From positions 124,001-188,000 of the forward strand of contig NZ_BSDY01000007.1 in assembly GCF_027925155.1 (NCBI RefSeq): 64,000 bases of DNA, in the 5' to 3' direction. Each line of letters opens with the position of its first letter. The first letter of the stretch is position 1. A program made the position numbers and the translations under genes. This document shows positions 16,279-25,839 of this stretch, piece by piece. This DNA is from Propionigenium maris DSM 9537 (GTDB lineage: Bacteria > Fusobacteriota > Fusobacteriia > Fusobacteriales > Fusobacteriaceae). The notes beneath the pieces are model-generated. The model saw only the letters and a list, made by a program, of their open reading frames with translations. It did not search any database and was not told where the DNA came from.

Positions 16279-18942
16279 GTGGATATAAGATACTGCTCCT
16301 ATGATGAGGAGATAATAGATAATATAGAATCAGGGAGGATACACCTCTTCGACAAAAATACAGATAAAAAAACAGCCAGGAGGAGGTACAAGGGGGATAT
16401 CTTTGATGAGCAGCCCCTCTTTATGACCTTCAACGAGTTCAAGGGAGGTCTCTTTCTTTCAGACAGGATTACCCTCAAGGAGGAGAAACAGGTAATCGCC
16501 TTCTACAAAGCCCTCTCTCCTGAGCATAGAAGAAGGCTCAAGGTAGAGGGATACTACGATGTTATCGATATCGCCGCCAACTTCTTTAACTTCTTCAGGC
16601 TCCTCAACGAGTACAGGATAGAGGAACTTACAGACCTCAAGGAGTGGCAGAGAGGGGTCTATGAACTCTTCTGCAGCATCAGAGAAAACTATACAGCTCT
16701 TCTCCAGGAGAAGAACTATACAGATTCTGTCTTTATCGGACTGGAGGAAAACTTCACAGAGGATGTCTACCACAGATACAAAGATAGGGAGATAATAATC
16801 TACAACAAGCTCTTCTTTACTCCCAGGGATAAATGGATAATCCAGAAACTGGAGGAGGCCGGATACAAATTTGTACTGAAGCTCCAGCTGAAGGAAGGGG
16901 ACTTCTGTGAGGAAGCCCTCAGACTAAAGAGTGTTACCTATGAGAGGAGAGGCTGTGTCAATGTGTACAGAGCCCAGGATGAGTTTACAGCCCTTCTCAA
17001 GATAATCCAGCTGACCCATGAGAGGGAGGAGGCAGGGGAGAGCTACAGGATCTTCGATGCCAACAACGACAACTTCAAGTACAACAACTTCTTCAATGAG
17101 GTGGTCTACCTCTCAGAGATCCCTCTCTTTAAACTCATAGAGTGTATACACACCATGGTGGCAGGGCTACAGACCGATGGATACATCGATCTCCAGGGAG
17201 AGGATGTGGATAACCTTCTAAGGGAGAAGCTCCTTATTGGTACGAAGGAACTTGTGGAGGTTATGGAGATAGAGGAATTCAGAAGATACTATAAGCTGGA
17301 GGAAAGGGATCTCTCCCGCATCAAATACCTCGCCGGGGAAGGATATAAATTTATCACCAGGGAGGAGATGGAGAGGCTCATCCAGAGACTGGAGGAGGAT
17401 GAGAAGCAGAGGAACTATATCAGAGAAGACTTTATAAACCTTATTAAGATTATAGATGATCTGAGGGAGCTCTATCAGATGACTACCCTCAAGGAGTGGT
17501 GCAGGTGGCTTACCTTTGACAGGAAGGTCATGGAGGAGTTCAGCACCCAGGGGGGCAGCGAGATAAATAAGTACTTTGAGGCCCTGAGCGAGGTGGAGAT
17601 AATAGAGGAACTGGACCTTATAGATACCGATGACCAGAAAAAAAAGGTGTGGCGTGGCTTCTTTAAGGATAACATCTCTGAGGGACTTCTGAGGCTTATC
17701 ATGAAGTACCACAGGTTCAAGGAGGTGGCGGGAAGCAGCCACAAGCTAAAGAAGGAGGAGCTCGCTGAGCTTCCCACAACCCACGACACCACAAGGATCT
17801 ACATGAATATCTCCGATATCTATGTTCCTGAAAACAAGGGCAGCTCCTTCCTCCTCACCGAGGCCCAGAAAAAGGAGCTGGGGATTAAAAACCTGGATGA
17901 TGACAGACTTCTGGAGAAGTACAACCTTCTGAGGGGAGTTATGACCACCAGGGAAAACCACATAGTTACCGTGGAGAACCAGGGAAGCAACATCTCCCTC
18001 TCCCCATTTATAGAGGAGATAATAGAGGAGGGAACCCCTGATACAGTGGTGGGAATAGATACGGAGAACTATCTGGAGCTCATAAGGGGAGTTATCCATA
18101 AGGGGAATCCCAAGAGTATAGAGGGAGGCAGCTCCGACACTGAACTTTCCTTGGAAAGAGAGGAGCTCCTTAGAAAGAAAAATATGAGTGCCTATATGTG
18201 TGATGAGCTCTTCAACTGCAGGTATAAAATGTATCTGAGATATATTGTGAGGCTTGAGAGGGAGGACCTGGAGATCGACGAAGGGCTTACCAGAAGGGAG
18301 TACGGTAACCTGGCCCACGATATCTTTGAAGAGGTACTTATGAAGTATATCAAGGAACCTGGCAAGTTTGAGCCCCTTCAGGGACAGGAAATAAACGTTG
18401 CCAAGATCTATGAGATCGTGGAGAGGCTTATAGATCAGCCTGGAAGAAAACTGAAGCTTCCCCACCTTAACAGCAACTACTACAGGGAGATCATCTATAA
18501 GAACCTGGCTGAGGGAGTGAAGAGGTTCTTCAGGGAGATCTCCAAGGAGCTGGCTGGAAGAAGGGTAATGGATATCCATGTGGAGCAGTATGGATACAAG
18601 GAGATCTCCGGAGGCATCTATCAGAGTGCCAAGGGGGACCTCATCATAGACACCGATAGGGACAGACATATAATAGATTTTAAAACCGGTGGAAAGATAG
18701 ACAGGCAGCTGGATTACTATGGAATTCTATACACTGGAGTGGCCGACGGAGCCCACAGATACATCTACAGTATAGATAAGAATATCCTGGAGAAGGCTGA
18801 GAAGGTTGTCATGACCAGGGAGGACCTGGTAGAGGGGGTAGAAAACCTCCTGGACAGTGAGATATATGAGAGAAACTACACAAGCAGATGCAAGAGGTGT
18901 GAGTACTGGGTTGTGTGTAGAGAGGTGGAGAAAAATGTCTAG
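16279..18942 (+). CDS. addB: AddB/RexB-like subunit of recombination nuclease (PD-(D/E)XK, Fe-S)
   Basis: 887 aa starting at GTG 16279 behind GGGAGGAAATTT. The C-terminal third is a RecB-type nuclease: GDLIIDTDRDRHIIDFKTG near residues 788-806 supplies the D and D-x-K residues. Four cysteines suited to an AddB-type 4Fe-4S staple are present, one in FNCRYKMYLRY near residue 646 and three at the C-terminus (CKRCEYWVVC, residues 871-880). The N-terminal helicase-like part lacks a convincing Walker A, as expected for the inactivated AddB/RexB helicase. It overlaps the AddA gene by 8 bases. The pair would process double-strand ends for RecA. It is shorter than Bacillus AddB and divergent. Confidence 0.88.
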   Translation: MDIRYCSYDEEIIDNIESGRIHLFDKNTDKKTARRRYKGDIFDEQPLFMTFNEFKGGLFLSDRITLKEEKQVIAFYKALSPEHRRRLKVEGYYDVIDIAANFFNFFRLLNEYRIEELTDLKEWQRGVYELFCSIRENYTALLQEKNYTDSVFIGLEENFTEDVYHRYKDREIIIYNKLFFTPRDKWIIQKLEEAGYKFVLKLQLKEGDFCEEALRLKSVTYERRGCVNVYRAQDEFTALLKIIQLTHEREEAGESYRIFDANNDNFKYNNFFNEVVYLSEIPLFKLIECIHTMVAGLQTDGYIDLQGEDVDNLLREKLLIGTKELVEVMEIEEFRRYYKLEERDLSRIKYLAGEGYKFITREEMERLIQRLEEDEKQRNYIREDFINLIKIIDDLRELYQMTTLKEWCRWLTFDRKVMEEFSTQGGSEINKYFEALSEVEIIEELDLIDTDDQKKKVWRGFFKDNISEGLLRLIMKYHRFKEVAGSSHKLKKEELAELPTTHDTTRIYMNISDIYVPENKGSSFLLTEAQKKELGIKNLDDDRLLEKYNLLRGVMTTRENHIVTVENQGSNISLSPFIEEIIEEGTPDTVVGIDTENYLELIRGVIHKGNPKSIEGGSSDTELSLEREELLRKKNMSAYMCDELFNCRYKMYLRYIVRLEREDLEIDEGLTRREYGNLAHDIFEEVLMKYIKEPGKFEPLQGQEINVAKIYEIVERLIDQPGRKLKLPHLNSNYYREIIYKNLAEGVKRFFREISKELAGRRVMDIHVEQYGYKEISGGIYQSAKGDLIIDTDRDRHIIDFKTGGKIDRQLDYYGILYTGVADGAHRYIYSIDKNILEKAEKVVMTREDLVEGVENLLDSEIYERNYTSRCKRCEYWVVCREVEKNV

Positions 18943-21900
18943 AAAGATAGTTAAGGCCAGTGCAGGAACAGGAAAGACCTACAGGCTGGCCCTGGAATAT
19001 ATAGCAAGGCTTCTCGCAGGGGAGGATTACACCGAGATCCTCTTTATGACCTTTACCAGGTCTGCCACAGCTGAATTAAAGGGAAGGATCTTTGATTTTC
19101 TGAAAACAATAGCCCAGGAGGGACGGGAGGGGGAGCTAGTAAGGAATATACAGGAGCTCTACCCGGAGATGCCCCTTCACGTAGAGGAGGCCGGAAGTAT
19201 CTACAGAAAGCTCCTCCTGAACAAGGATAAACTGAAGATCTATACCATCGATTCCTTTACCGGTAATATATTCAAGAAGGCTGTGGGGCCCTATCTGAAT
19301 ATCTACTCCTATGGACACATCAACTCCAAGGAGGAGGAGAGGGTCTATAGGGAGGTATTCGGGAAGCTTGTAGCCGGAGCAAACTTTGAGAGGGTGAGGG
19401 AGTTTCTTGAGCGTACTGCAGACAGAAATGTAGACAAGTACCTGAACCTCATAAAGAAGGTTTCCGAGGAAAGGTGGAAGTTCTCCCTCATAGAGCCTAA
19501 AGATTTAAAGGGCGATTCCGATACTCTCAAGGATGAAATCTACAGGGAGATAGGAGAGGTATTTCTTGCCCTGGGTGAGTTGGTAGAAGTGGGAAAGAAG
19601 GAGCTAACCAAGTGCCTTGGTCCTGCCTCCAAGAAGATCTATGAAAGATTTGGATCGGACCTTCATCCCTCTGCCTCTGTAATAGATTTTGTAGTGGAGA
19701 ACCTGGGGGATATGCGTAGCGGAAAATACTACAACGGTACCCAGACAAGGGCAAAGGGAGTTGCCTACCTCAAGGAGAGGCTAGAGGAGAGTCAGGATAG
19801 GATCTGGACCCTTCTGGACAGTCTGGTCTACTTTGAGGAGATCCTTCCCTATGAGAGGGATATCATAGAGATAGAGAGCATCATAAGGGATATCTATGAT
19901 GAGATAAAGTTCAAGGAGAAGGGAATGACCTTTGCTGACATCACCAACTATACAAGTGAATATATGTACAGCACCGAGCTGGACCTTGTCAGGGACGGGG
20001 TTGTGACGGAAAACTTCTATGAGATAGTGGGAGGAAGGATCTCCACCCTCTTCCTGGATGAAGCCCAGGATACAAGTGTAAGTCAGTGGAGGATTATAGA
20101 ACCCATCGCCAAAGCATGTAAAAATGTAGTTGTGGTGGGGGATGAGAAGCAGAGTATCTACTCCTGGAGGGGAGGGGAGAAGAACCTCTTTATGAGTATG
20201 GGAACTATCCTGGAAGCCCAAGAGGACAACCTTCCCACAAGCTACAGAAGTGAGTACAAGATCATCGATTTTGTAAACCACTTCTTTGCCTCTGTAAACT
20301 CCAACAACGAGGATTGGAAGTACACCCAGGTAAGGTGTAACCGTGAGGTGGCCAAGAAGGGACTGGTGGCAGCCCTTACTGCAGCAAACCACGAGGAGCA
20401 CTCCCTAGAGGAGGGAATAGCTCTGGATATCCTGGAGAGGTTTGGCGGAAACTACCAGGGGATAGGAGTTATCTCCAGGAAGACCAAGACCCTGGACAGG
20501 ATTGGGGAGGCTCTGAAAGCCCACGGTATTCCCTTTGTGACAGAGAATAGCATGTCCATAGCCAACCATCCATGTGTAGTGGAGATCCTGAGGATTCTAA
20601 AATATATTCTCAGAAGGGATTTCTTCTCCCTCCTGGAATTCTACAGGGGCCACTCTATAGGGATAGGGGACACCCACATGAGGTGGCTCATCCACAACAG
20701 GACCCAAACCGAGAAATATCTGGACAGGGCCCTTACCTTAGAGGAGCTTCAGGCTCCCGAAGAGATAAGGGAACTCCTTGAAAGAACCCAGAACCTTATG
20801 ATCACTGATTATGAAAAACTGGGGAAGAGGATAGTAGAGGAGTTTGCCCTCATATCCAGGTACTCAGCTCCAAGGGATATTAAGAATATCAGGTTCTTCT
20901 TGGAGATAATGGAGGGGATGGATAACCTTTCTGAGCTCCTTAACTATATAGAGGAAAATGAACTTTCCGAGGATCTGAAGCAGGTGGGAATAAGCGAGGA
21001 GAACTCTGTTGTCCTTATGAGTATCCATAAATCCAAGGGGCTGGAGTTTCATACAGAGTATATGTATATAGAGGACAAGGCCAGCAGATATAAGATGACC
21101 GGATTTAACGGGGGAGCCACCCAGCACCAGTTATCCCTTATGGCAAAGCTGGATGAAAGGTATGAGAGGGTGGAGGACTACCTCTTTACAAACTCCATCT
21201 ATGAAAAGAATATCAAGGAGACGGATATCTACAAGTATATAGAGAAGACCTATCTGGATGAGGAGATCAATACCCTCTATGTGGGAATGACAAGACCTGT
21301 AGCCAACCTCATCCTCTGCATAAATCCCACCTCCACAACCATAAAGAAGGAGAGGGTCAACGTCCTCAGAAATGACCTCCTCATATCTCCCATAGAGAAG
21401 TACTTTAATATCACAAGGGAGGAGCTCCTTGAGAAGGGACTGGTGGAAGCCGGTAAATTGGTGGAGTTTCAGGGGGAGGAGGAAAAAAGATCTGAATACC
21501 ATATGGAGACCGAGCTCTACAGGAGAGCATGTGAAAGAGCCTTTGAACCAGATGAAGAGGAGGGCGAAGTTGTAGAGGAGGAAGCAGTCTTCACCTACGA
21601 TGTGGCAGTGGAACTCAGAAGAAAGGAGGGACTTGCTATCCACTACTTCCTGGAGACCCTGGAAGACCTCAGAGAGGCCTCCATAGAGAGAGCCAAAAAA
21701 CTTACATACTTCAAGTATGGTAATATGCTTGGAGATCAAAGGTTAAGGGAGATCATGGATAGAAGTGAGAAGTTCCTTAAGAAAAATACAGAGATCTTTG
21801 ATCCAAGATTTACAGTGTACAAGGAACTGGAATTAAAGACCCTCGAAATGGATAGTTCCGGCATCGAGAGAGTCAGAACCCACATAATAGATAGACTCAA

Positions 21901-22066
21901 TGTAGACCATAGCAGCGGTGAGATCATCATCTACGACTATAAGAGTGGTAGAACTAGAGATCCCGAGCAGTTAGAAAGATATGAAAGGGTTGTCATGGAA
22001 AAGCTCTCTGAAAAAGAGGAAGGAGTTCCCTACAAAGTTGTTCATAAGGAATTTCTAAATATTTAA
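18935..22066 (+). CDS. addA: AddA-like ATP-dependent helicase-nuclease
   Basis: 1043 aa from ATG 18935; in-frame codons upstream fall inside addB and lack a ribosome binding site. UvrD/Rep superfamily 1A motifs in order: Walker A ASAGTGKT (residues 8-15), TFTRSATAELKGR, Walker B FLDEAQDTSVSQW near 373, motif III VVGDEKQSIYSWRGG, motif V VVLMSIHKSKGLEF and motif VI LYVGMTRPVANL. The C-terminal RecB-like nuclease reads HIIDRLNVDH...IIIYDYKSG near residues 982-1006. Translationally coupled to addB. It would act as the motor and second nuclease of a RecBCD-equivalent complex. Confidence 0.94.
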   Translation: MSRKIVKASAGTGKTYRLALEYIARLLAGEDYTEILFMTFTRSATAELKGRIFDFLKTIAQEGREGELVRNIQELYPEMPLHVEEAGSIYRKLLLNKDKLKIYTIDSFTGNIFKKAVGPYLNIYSYGHINSKEEERVYREVFGKLVAGANFERVREFLERTADRNVDKYLNLIKKVSEERWKFSLIEPKDLKGDSDTLKDEIYREIGEVFLALGELVEVGKKELTKCLGPASKKIYERFGSDLHPSASVIDFVVENLGDMRSGKYYNGTQTRAKGVAYLKERLEESQDRIWTLLDSLVYFEEILPYERDIIEIESIIRDIYDEIKFKEKGMTFADITNYTSEYMYSTELDLVRDGVVTENFYEIVGGRISTLFLDEAQDTSVSQWRIIEPIAKACKNVVVVGDEKQSIYSWRGGEKNLFMSMGTILEAQEDNLPTSYRSEYKIIDFVNHFFASVNSNNEDWKYTQVRCNREVAKKGLVAALTAANHEEHSLEEGIALDILERFGGNYQGIGVISRKTKTLDRIGEALKAHGIPFVTENSMSIANHPCVVEILRILKYILRRDFFSLLEFYRGHSIGIGDTHMRWLIHNRTQTEKYLDRALTLEELQAPEEIRELLERTQNLMITDYEKLGKRIVEEFALISRYSAPRDIKNIRFFLEIMEGMDNLSELLNYIEENELSEDLKQVGISEENSVVLMSIHKSKGLEFHTEYMYIEDKASRYKMTGFNGGATQHQLSLMAKLDERYERVEDYLFTNSIYEKNIKETDIYKYIEKTYLDEEINTLYVGMTRPVANLILCINPTSTTIKKERVNVLRNDLLISPIEKYFNITREELLEKGLVEAGKLVEFQGEEEKRSEYHMETELYRRACERAFEPDEEEGEVVEEEAVFTYDVAVELRRKEGLAIHYFLETLEDLREASIERAKKLTYFKYGNMLGDQRLREIMDRSEKFLKKNTEIFDPRFTVYKELELKTLEMDSSGIERVRTHIIDRLNVDHSSGEIIIYDYKSGRTRDPEQLERYERVVMEKLSEKEEGVPYKVVHKEFLNI

Positions 22067-22098
22067 TAATCCATGTGACAATGGAAGTTATATAGAAA

Positions 22099-22124
22099 AA
22101 GGAGGCCTAAGCCTCCTTTTTTCT
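22099..22124. terminator. Bidirectional terminator between addA and etfA
   Basis: AAGGAGGC, loop CTAA, GCCTCCTT with T-runs on both strands, between convergent stops at 22066 and 22123. Confidence 0.92.
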
Positions 22125-23136
22125 ATAGGTTGTTTTGCGCTTTTACCTTTTTGATCTCCTCTGTGATGAGAGGTACTACCTTTGAAGCATCTCCTACGAT
22201 ACCAAGGTCAGCATTGCTAAATATAGGAGCGTCCTTATCCTTGTTTACTGCAATGATAAAGTCAGACTCCTCCATTCCTGCAACGTGCTGGATAGCTCCA
22301 GAAATACCCATTGCAAAGTATACATCTGGTCTTACTGTTTTACCAGTCTGTCCTACCTGTCTGTCGTGTCCGATCCATCCTGCATCTACTGCTGCTCTTG
22401 AAGCCGACACTATCCCGTGAAGCTCCTCAGCAAGTCCCTCTAGGTGAGTGAAGTTATCTGCATTACCTATTCCTCTACCTCCAGAAACAAGTACATTGGC
22501 TTCAGTGATGTCGATCTTCTCCTCCTCTTCCTTAACTATCTTAAGAACCTTTACCTTTAACTTAGATGTATCTAAACTTACCTGGTGAGATTCTACCTTA
22601 CCACTTCTTGCTTCGTCTCTCTCCACCTTCTGCATTACTCCAGGTCTTACAGATGACATCTGAGGTCTGTGATCTGGACAGATGATTGTAGCCATAAGGT
22701 TTCCACCGAAAGCAGGTCTTGTCATAAGAAGCTCTCTGTCCTCTCCGATCTCAAGCATAGTACAGTCAGCAGTAAGTCCAGTTACCACTCTAGCAGATAC
22801 TCTAGGTGCCAGGTCTCTTCCAAGGGTAGTAGCTCCCACAAGAACTATCTCAGGCTTCTTTTCATCGATTATCTTAGAAAGTACCTGAGTGTATGCCTCT
22901 GTGTCGTAGATAGCCAGCTTCTCATCATCTGCTACCACTACATTGTCAGCACCGTAAGCGATAAGCTCACTAGCAAGTCCTTCTATATTGTGTCCTAGCA
23001 CTACTGCAGTTACCTCTTCATTTAGAGAAGCTGCAAGCTCTCTTCCCTTTCCGATTAACTCTAAAGCTACATTTTGTATTTCTCCGTCTCTTTGCTCAGC
23101 AAAGACTAGGATTCCTTTATAATCATTTAAATTCAT
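22123..23136 (-). CDS. etfA: Electron transfer flavoprotein alpha subunit
   Basis: 337 aa. The N-terminal domain starts NLNDYKGILVFAEQRDGEIQ. The C-terminal FAD-binding signature is complete: VSGGRGIGNADNF, SRAAVDAGWIGHDRQVGQTGKTVRPDVYFAMGISGAIQH and IAVNKDKDAPIFSNADLGIVGD. It pairs with EtfB (15 bases upstream) and delivers electrons to or from the butyryl-CoA dehydrogenase of the same cluster. In anaerobes such Etf-Bcd complexes can bifurcate electrons from NADH to ferredoxin; this is family knowledge, not shown here. Confidence 0.97.
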   Translation of the reverse strand: MNLNDYKGILVFAEQRDGEIQNVALELIGKGRELAASLNEEVTAVVLGHNIEGLASELIAYGADNVVVADDEKLAIYDTEAYTQVLSKIIDEKKPEIVLVGATTLGRDLAPRVSARVVTGLTADCTMLEIGEDRELLMTRPAFGGNLMATIICPDHRPQMSSVRPGVMQKVERDEARSGKVESHQVSLDTSKLKVKVLKIVKEEEEKIDITEANVLVSGGRGIGNADNFTHLEGLAEELHGIVSASRAAVDAGWIGHDRQVGQTGKTVRPDVYFAMGISGAIQHVAGMEESDFIIAVNKDKDAPIFSNADLGIVGDASKVVPLITEEIKKVKAQNNL

Positions 23137-23150
23137 CTTTTAGTCTCCTT

Positions 23151-23933
23151 TTATATTACAAACTTTTCCTTTAGTTTTTCTACAATAATCTTCGCTGCTT
23201 CCTTAGGCTCCACTTCATGTATCTTACCAGCCTGCTTAGCTCCCTTGGTAAATGACTTTCTTACCTTTGTAGGAGATCCCTTAAGTCCTAACTTCTCAAG
23301 ATCTACAGTGATGTTTGTAGTATCCCATACCTCTACTTCCTTGTCGTATGCCTCTACGATTCCTCTTACCGACATATATCTAGGCTTGTTTGCCTCAGTA
23401 AGCACTGTGATAAGACAAGGCATCTTAGCTTCTAGAAGGTAGTACCCGTCCTCTACAGCTCTCTTTATAGTAACTGTCTTGTTCTCGTCGCACTGAAGAT
23501 CCTTTACATAGGAGATCTGTGCAAGATCCAGGTGCTCTGCAATCTGAGGTCCTACCTGAGCTGTATCTCCATCGATTGCCTGTCTTCCTGCAATGATAAG
23601 ATCGTAGTCAAGTTCCTTTATTGCTGCAGCAAGGGCATTGGATGTAGCCAGTGTATCTGCTCCTGCGAACTTTCTGTCTGTAAGAAGGATTGCTCTGTCT
23701 GCTCCCATAGCAAGAGTTTCTCTAAGAGCTTCCTGTGCCTGAGGAGGTCCCATTGTAATTGCAGTAACGTGAGCTCCGAATTTATCCTTTAGCTTTAATG
23801 CTTCCTCTAGTCCAGCCTTATCATCTGGGTTGATTATACTAGGTACACCGTCTCTTATAAGTGTTCCAGTTACAGGATCCAGTCTGATCTCTGTAGTATC
23901 AGGTACCTGTTTTACACAAACTACTATTTTCAT
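23151..23933 (-). CDS. etfB: Electron transfer flavoprotein beta subunit
   Basis: 260 aa behind GGAGGAAAAAT. Typical EtfB: MKIVVCVKQVPDTTEIRLD at the N-terminus, GADRAILLTDRKFAGADTLATS and the IIAGRQAIDGDTAQVGPQIAE nucleotide-loop signature. The C-terminal tail is VEPKEAAKIIVEKLKEKF. It follows the acyl-CoA dehydrogenase after a 118-base gap that holds a GC-rich stretch but no clear terminator, so bcd-etfB-etfA may be one transcript. Confidence 0.97.
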   Translation of the reverse strand: MKIVVCVKQVPDTTEIRLDPVTGTLIRDGVPSIINPDDKAGLEEALKLKDKFGAHVTAITMGPPQAQEALRETLAMGADRAILLTDRKFAGADTLATSNALAAAIKELDYDLIIAGRQAIDGDTAQVGPQIAEHLDLAQISYVKDLQCDENKTVTIKRAVEDGYYLLEAKMPCLITVLTEANKPRYMSVRGIVEAYDKEVEVWDTTNITVDLEKLGLKGSPTKVRKSFTKGAKQAGKIHEVEPKEAAKIIVEKLKEKFVI

Positions 23934-23974
23934 ATTTTTCCTCCAAATATTTCATTTCTATTCATTGTATTAAG

Positions 23975-24040
23975 TATTCCCAGTGCCCCTATCCGTTTCC
24001 ATAGATTGGGTTACGCCAGCAGCACCCCTACCATTAAATT
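23975..24040. other. GC-rich patch in the bcd-etfB gap
   Basis: Two near-direct repeats (AGTGCCCCTATCC and AGCACCCCTACCA) flank a central GGGTTACGCC. A weaker match of the form GGTTACGGCACCCCT occurs at 3474-3488. Not recognised as a known element. Confidence 0.3.
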
Positions 24041-24051
24041 TCAACTAGTAA

Positions 24052-25197
24052 TTACTTCAGAAGTCCAGCTGCGATTACCATTCTTTGTACCTCAGATGTT
24101 CCCTCATAGATCTCAGTGATCTTAGCATCTCTCATCATTCTCTCTACTGGGTACTCTCTTGTGTATCCATATCCACCGTGAAGCTGTACAGCCTTGGTAG
24201 TTACTTCCATTGCTGTTTCTGCAGCAAATAGCTTTGCCATAGCTGCGTCCTGAGAGTATGGCTTCTTGTTGGATTTCTTCCAAGCTGCGCTGTATACAAG
24301 AAGTCTAGCTGCTTCAGTCTTTGTGTGCATATCTGCAAGCTCAAACTGAGTGTTCTGGAACTTAGCGATAGCTCTTCCAAACTGCTTTCTCTCCTTTACA
24401 TATCCTACAGTCTCATCTAGTGCTCCCTGAGCAAGCCCAAGAGCCTGAGACGCGATTCCTATTCTTCCACCATCTAGTGTCATCATAGCTATCTTGAATC
24501 CCTTTCCAGTTGATCCTAACTGGTTTTCTGCAGGAATTCTGCAGTCCTCCATGATAAGCTCACATGTAGCTGATCCTCTGATTCCAAGCTTCTTCTCCTT
24601 CTTACCTACGCTGAATCCTGGTCTGTCTGCTTCTACGATAAATGCCGAGATTCCCTTAAGTCCCTTGGATTTATCTGTCATGGCAAAGATTATATAAACA
24701 TGGGCATAACCTGCATTTGTGATAAAGATCTTAGAACCATTTAATATCCACTCATTTGTTTCCTCATCGAAAACAGCTGTAGTCTGCTGACCTGCTGCAT
24801 CTGTTCCTGCATTTGGCTCAGTAAGTCCAAAAGCTCCTACCCACTCACCAGTAGCCATCTTAGGAAGATACTTCTTCTTCTGATCCTCAGTTCCAAACTC
24901 TAAGATTGGCGCCATTCCTAGAGATGTGTGAGCTGAAACAACAACTCCAGTTGTTCCACATGCTTTAGATAGCTCCTCTACAGCCATGGCATACATAAGG
25001 TTGTCTCCACCTGCTCCACCATACTCCTTTGGTACAGGTATTCCCATAAGTCCTATCTGACTCATCTTTTCCACAGTTTCCACTGGGAATCTTTCCTCCT
25101 CGTCGATCTCTGTAGCTAGTGGTTTTACTTCATTTTCCACAAATTCTCTTATCATCTGTCTAAAGAGTTCATGTGTCTTTGGTAGTTCAAAATGCAT
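24052..25197 (-). CDS. bcd: Short-chain acyl-CoA (butyryl-CoA) dehydrogenase
   Basis: 381 aa behind AGGAGGGAAAAA. Acyl-CoA dehydrogenase hallmarks: AFGLTEPNAGTDAAGQQTTA, WILNGSKIFITNAG, the FAD/tetramer motif QLHGGYGYTREYPVERMMRDAKI, and the catalytic base E365 in IYEGTSEVQR. Residue placement matches the butyryl-CoA dehydrogenase group. With EtfBA immediately downstream and MaoC/thiolase/SDR upstream, it would reduce crotonyl-CoA to butyryl-CoA. Substrate chain length is inferred from context. Confidence 0.93.
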   Translation of the reverse strand: MHFELPKTHELFRQMIREFVENEVKPLATEIDEEERFPVETVEKMSQIGLMGIPVPKEYGGAGGDNLMYAMAVEELSKACGTTGVVVSAHTSLGMAPILEFGTEDQKKKYLPKMATGEWVGAFGLTEPNAGTDAAGQQTTAVFDEETNEWILNGSKIFITNAGYAHVYIIFAMTDKSKGLKGISAFIVEADRPGFSVGKKEKKLGIRGSATCELIMEDCRIPAENQLGSTGKGFKIAMMTLDGGRIGIASQALGLAQGALDETVGYVKERKQFGRAIAKFQNTQFELADMHTKTEAARLLVYSAAWKKSNKKPYSQDAAMAKLFAAETAMEVTTKAVQLHGGYGYTREYPVERMMRDAKITEIYEGTSEVQRMVIAAGLLK

Positions 25198-25247
25198 TTT
25201 TTCCCTCCTGATTATCTATTAAATAAAAAGTTATTTATAGCTATTGA

Positions 25248-25334
25248 ATGAATTATTGGTATTTTTTACGTAGATAATTCATATCAATGCAGTATAGTTT
25301 ATTCCTTTGATATTCATTAAAGAGATAAACTATA
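25248..25334 (-). promoter_or_regulatory. Two inverted repeats in the bcd leader
   Basis: ATGAATTAT (25248-25256) faces ATAATTCAT (25274-25282), and TATAGTTTAT (25293-25302) faces ATAAACTATA (25325-25334), both with perfect arms. They lie between the MaoC hairpin and bcd and are plausible operators or leader structures for the bcd-etfBA transcript. No -35/-10 pair there is convincing. Confidence 0.5.
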
Positions 25335-25364
25335 AACAAAAGTTATTTTTTTAACTTTATTCCC

Positions 25365-25405
25365 CCAAGGAAGATGCAGAACCGTAATCCTGCATCTACT
25401 TCCTG
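25365..25405 (-). terminator. Long hairpin after the MaoC gene
   Basis: Minus strand CCCAGGAAG-TA-GATGCAG pairs with CTGCATC-TTCCTTGGG, about 15 pairs with a small internal bulge. It is followed by GGGAATAAAG rather than a T-run, so it could be a partial terminator or an mRNA processing/stability hairpin separating the two halves of the butyrate cluster. Confidence 0.5.
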
Positions 25406-25419
25406 GGTACAATTATTTT

Positions 25420-25824
25420 CTACTTCTTCATTATCTTAGCTTTACCGTCCAATACCATCTTACCGTCCTGGTTTGTGCAGGTGGTTCTCAGTATCACACG
25501 ATTTTTTTCAGGTATAAGTTCTATGATCTCAGCTTGAGCTGTAATGGTATCTCCCATATATACTGGAGCTGTAAACTTTAGCTCCTGTCCCAGGTAGATA
25601 CTTCCCTCTCCAGGAAGCTTTGTTCCCAGCACTGCAGAAACAAATCCCGCTGTAAGCATTCCGTGAGCAATCCTCTTTTTAAAGATAGTATTTTTAGCGT
25701 GTTCCTCATTTAGATGTGCCGGGTTTGTATCCAGAGTTATTCCAGAGTACATTATTACATCGGTCTCGGTAACTGTCTTAGCTACGCTGTCCTTCATCCC
25801 GACCCTAAGTTCATCAAATTTCAT
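25420..25824 (-). CDS. MaoC-like (R)-specific enoyl-CoA hydratase
   Basis: 134 aa, a single hot-dog domain of PhaJ size. ATG 25824 is used because AAGGA lies 8 bases upstream; a nearer ATG at 25833 overlaps it. The catalytic dyad of the family is present: D32 and H37 in LDTNPAHLNEEHA, with RIAHGMLTAGF following at residues 51-61. Family members hydrate crotonyl-CoA to (R)-3-hydroxybutyryl-CoA or the reverse. It lies 16 bases after the thiolase. There is no crotonase-type gene in the cluster, so this enzyme most likely supplies the dehydration step. Confidence 0.9.
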   Translation of the reverse strand: MKFDELRVGMKDSVAKTVTETDVIMYSGITLDTNPAHLNEEHAKNTIFKKRIAHGMLTAGFVSAVLGTKLPGEGSIYLGQELKFTAPVYMGDTITAQAEIIELIPEKNRVILRTTCTNQDGKMVLDGKAKIMKK

Positions 25825-25839
25825 AGTCCACATCCTTTT

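Noticed and set aside
17218-18669. Long minus-strand open frames inside addB (174 and 307 codons)
   Set aside because: Shadows of a purine-rich coding strand; the translations are leucine-rich low-information sequence without motifs, and the plus frame has clear nuclease motifs.
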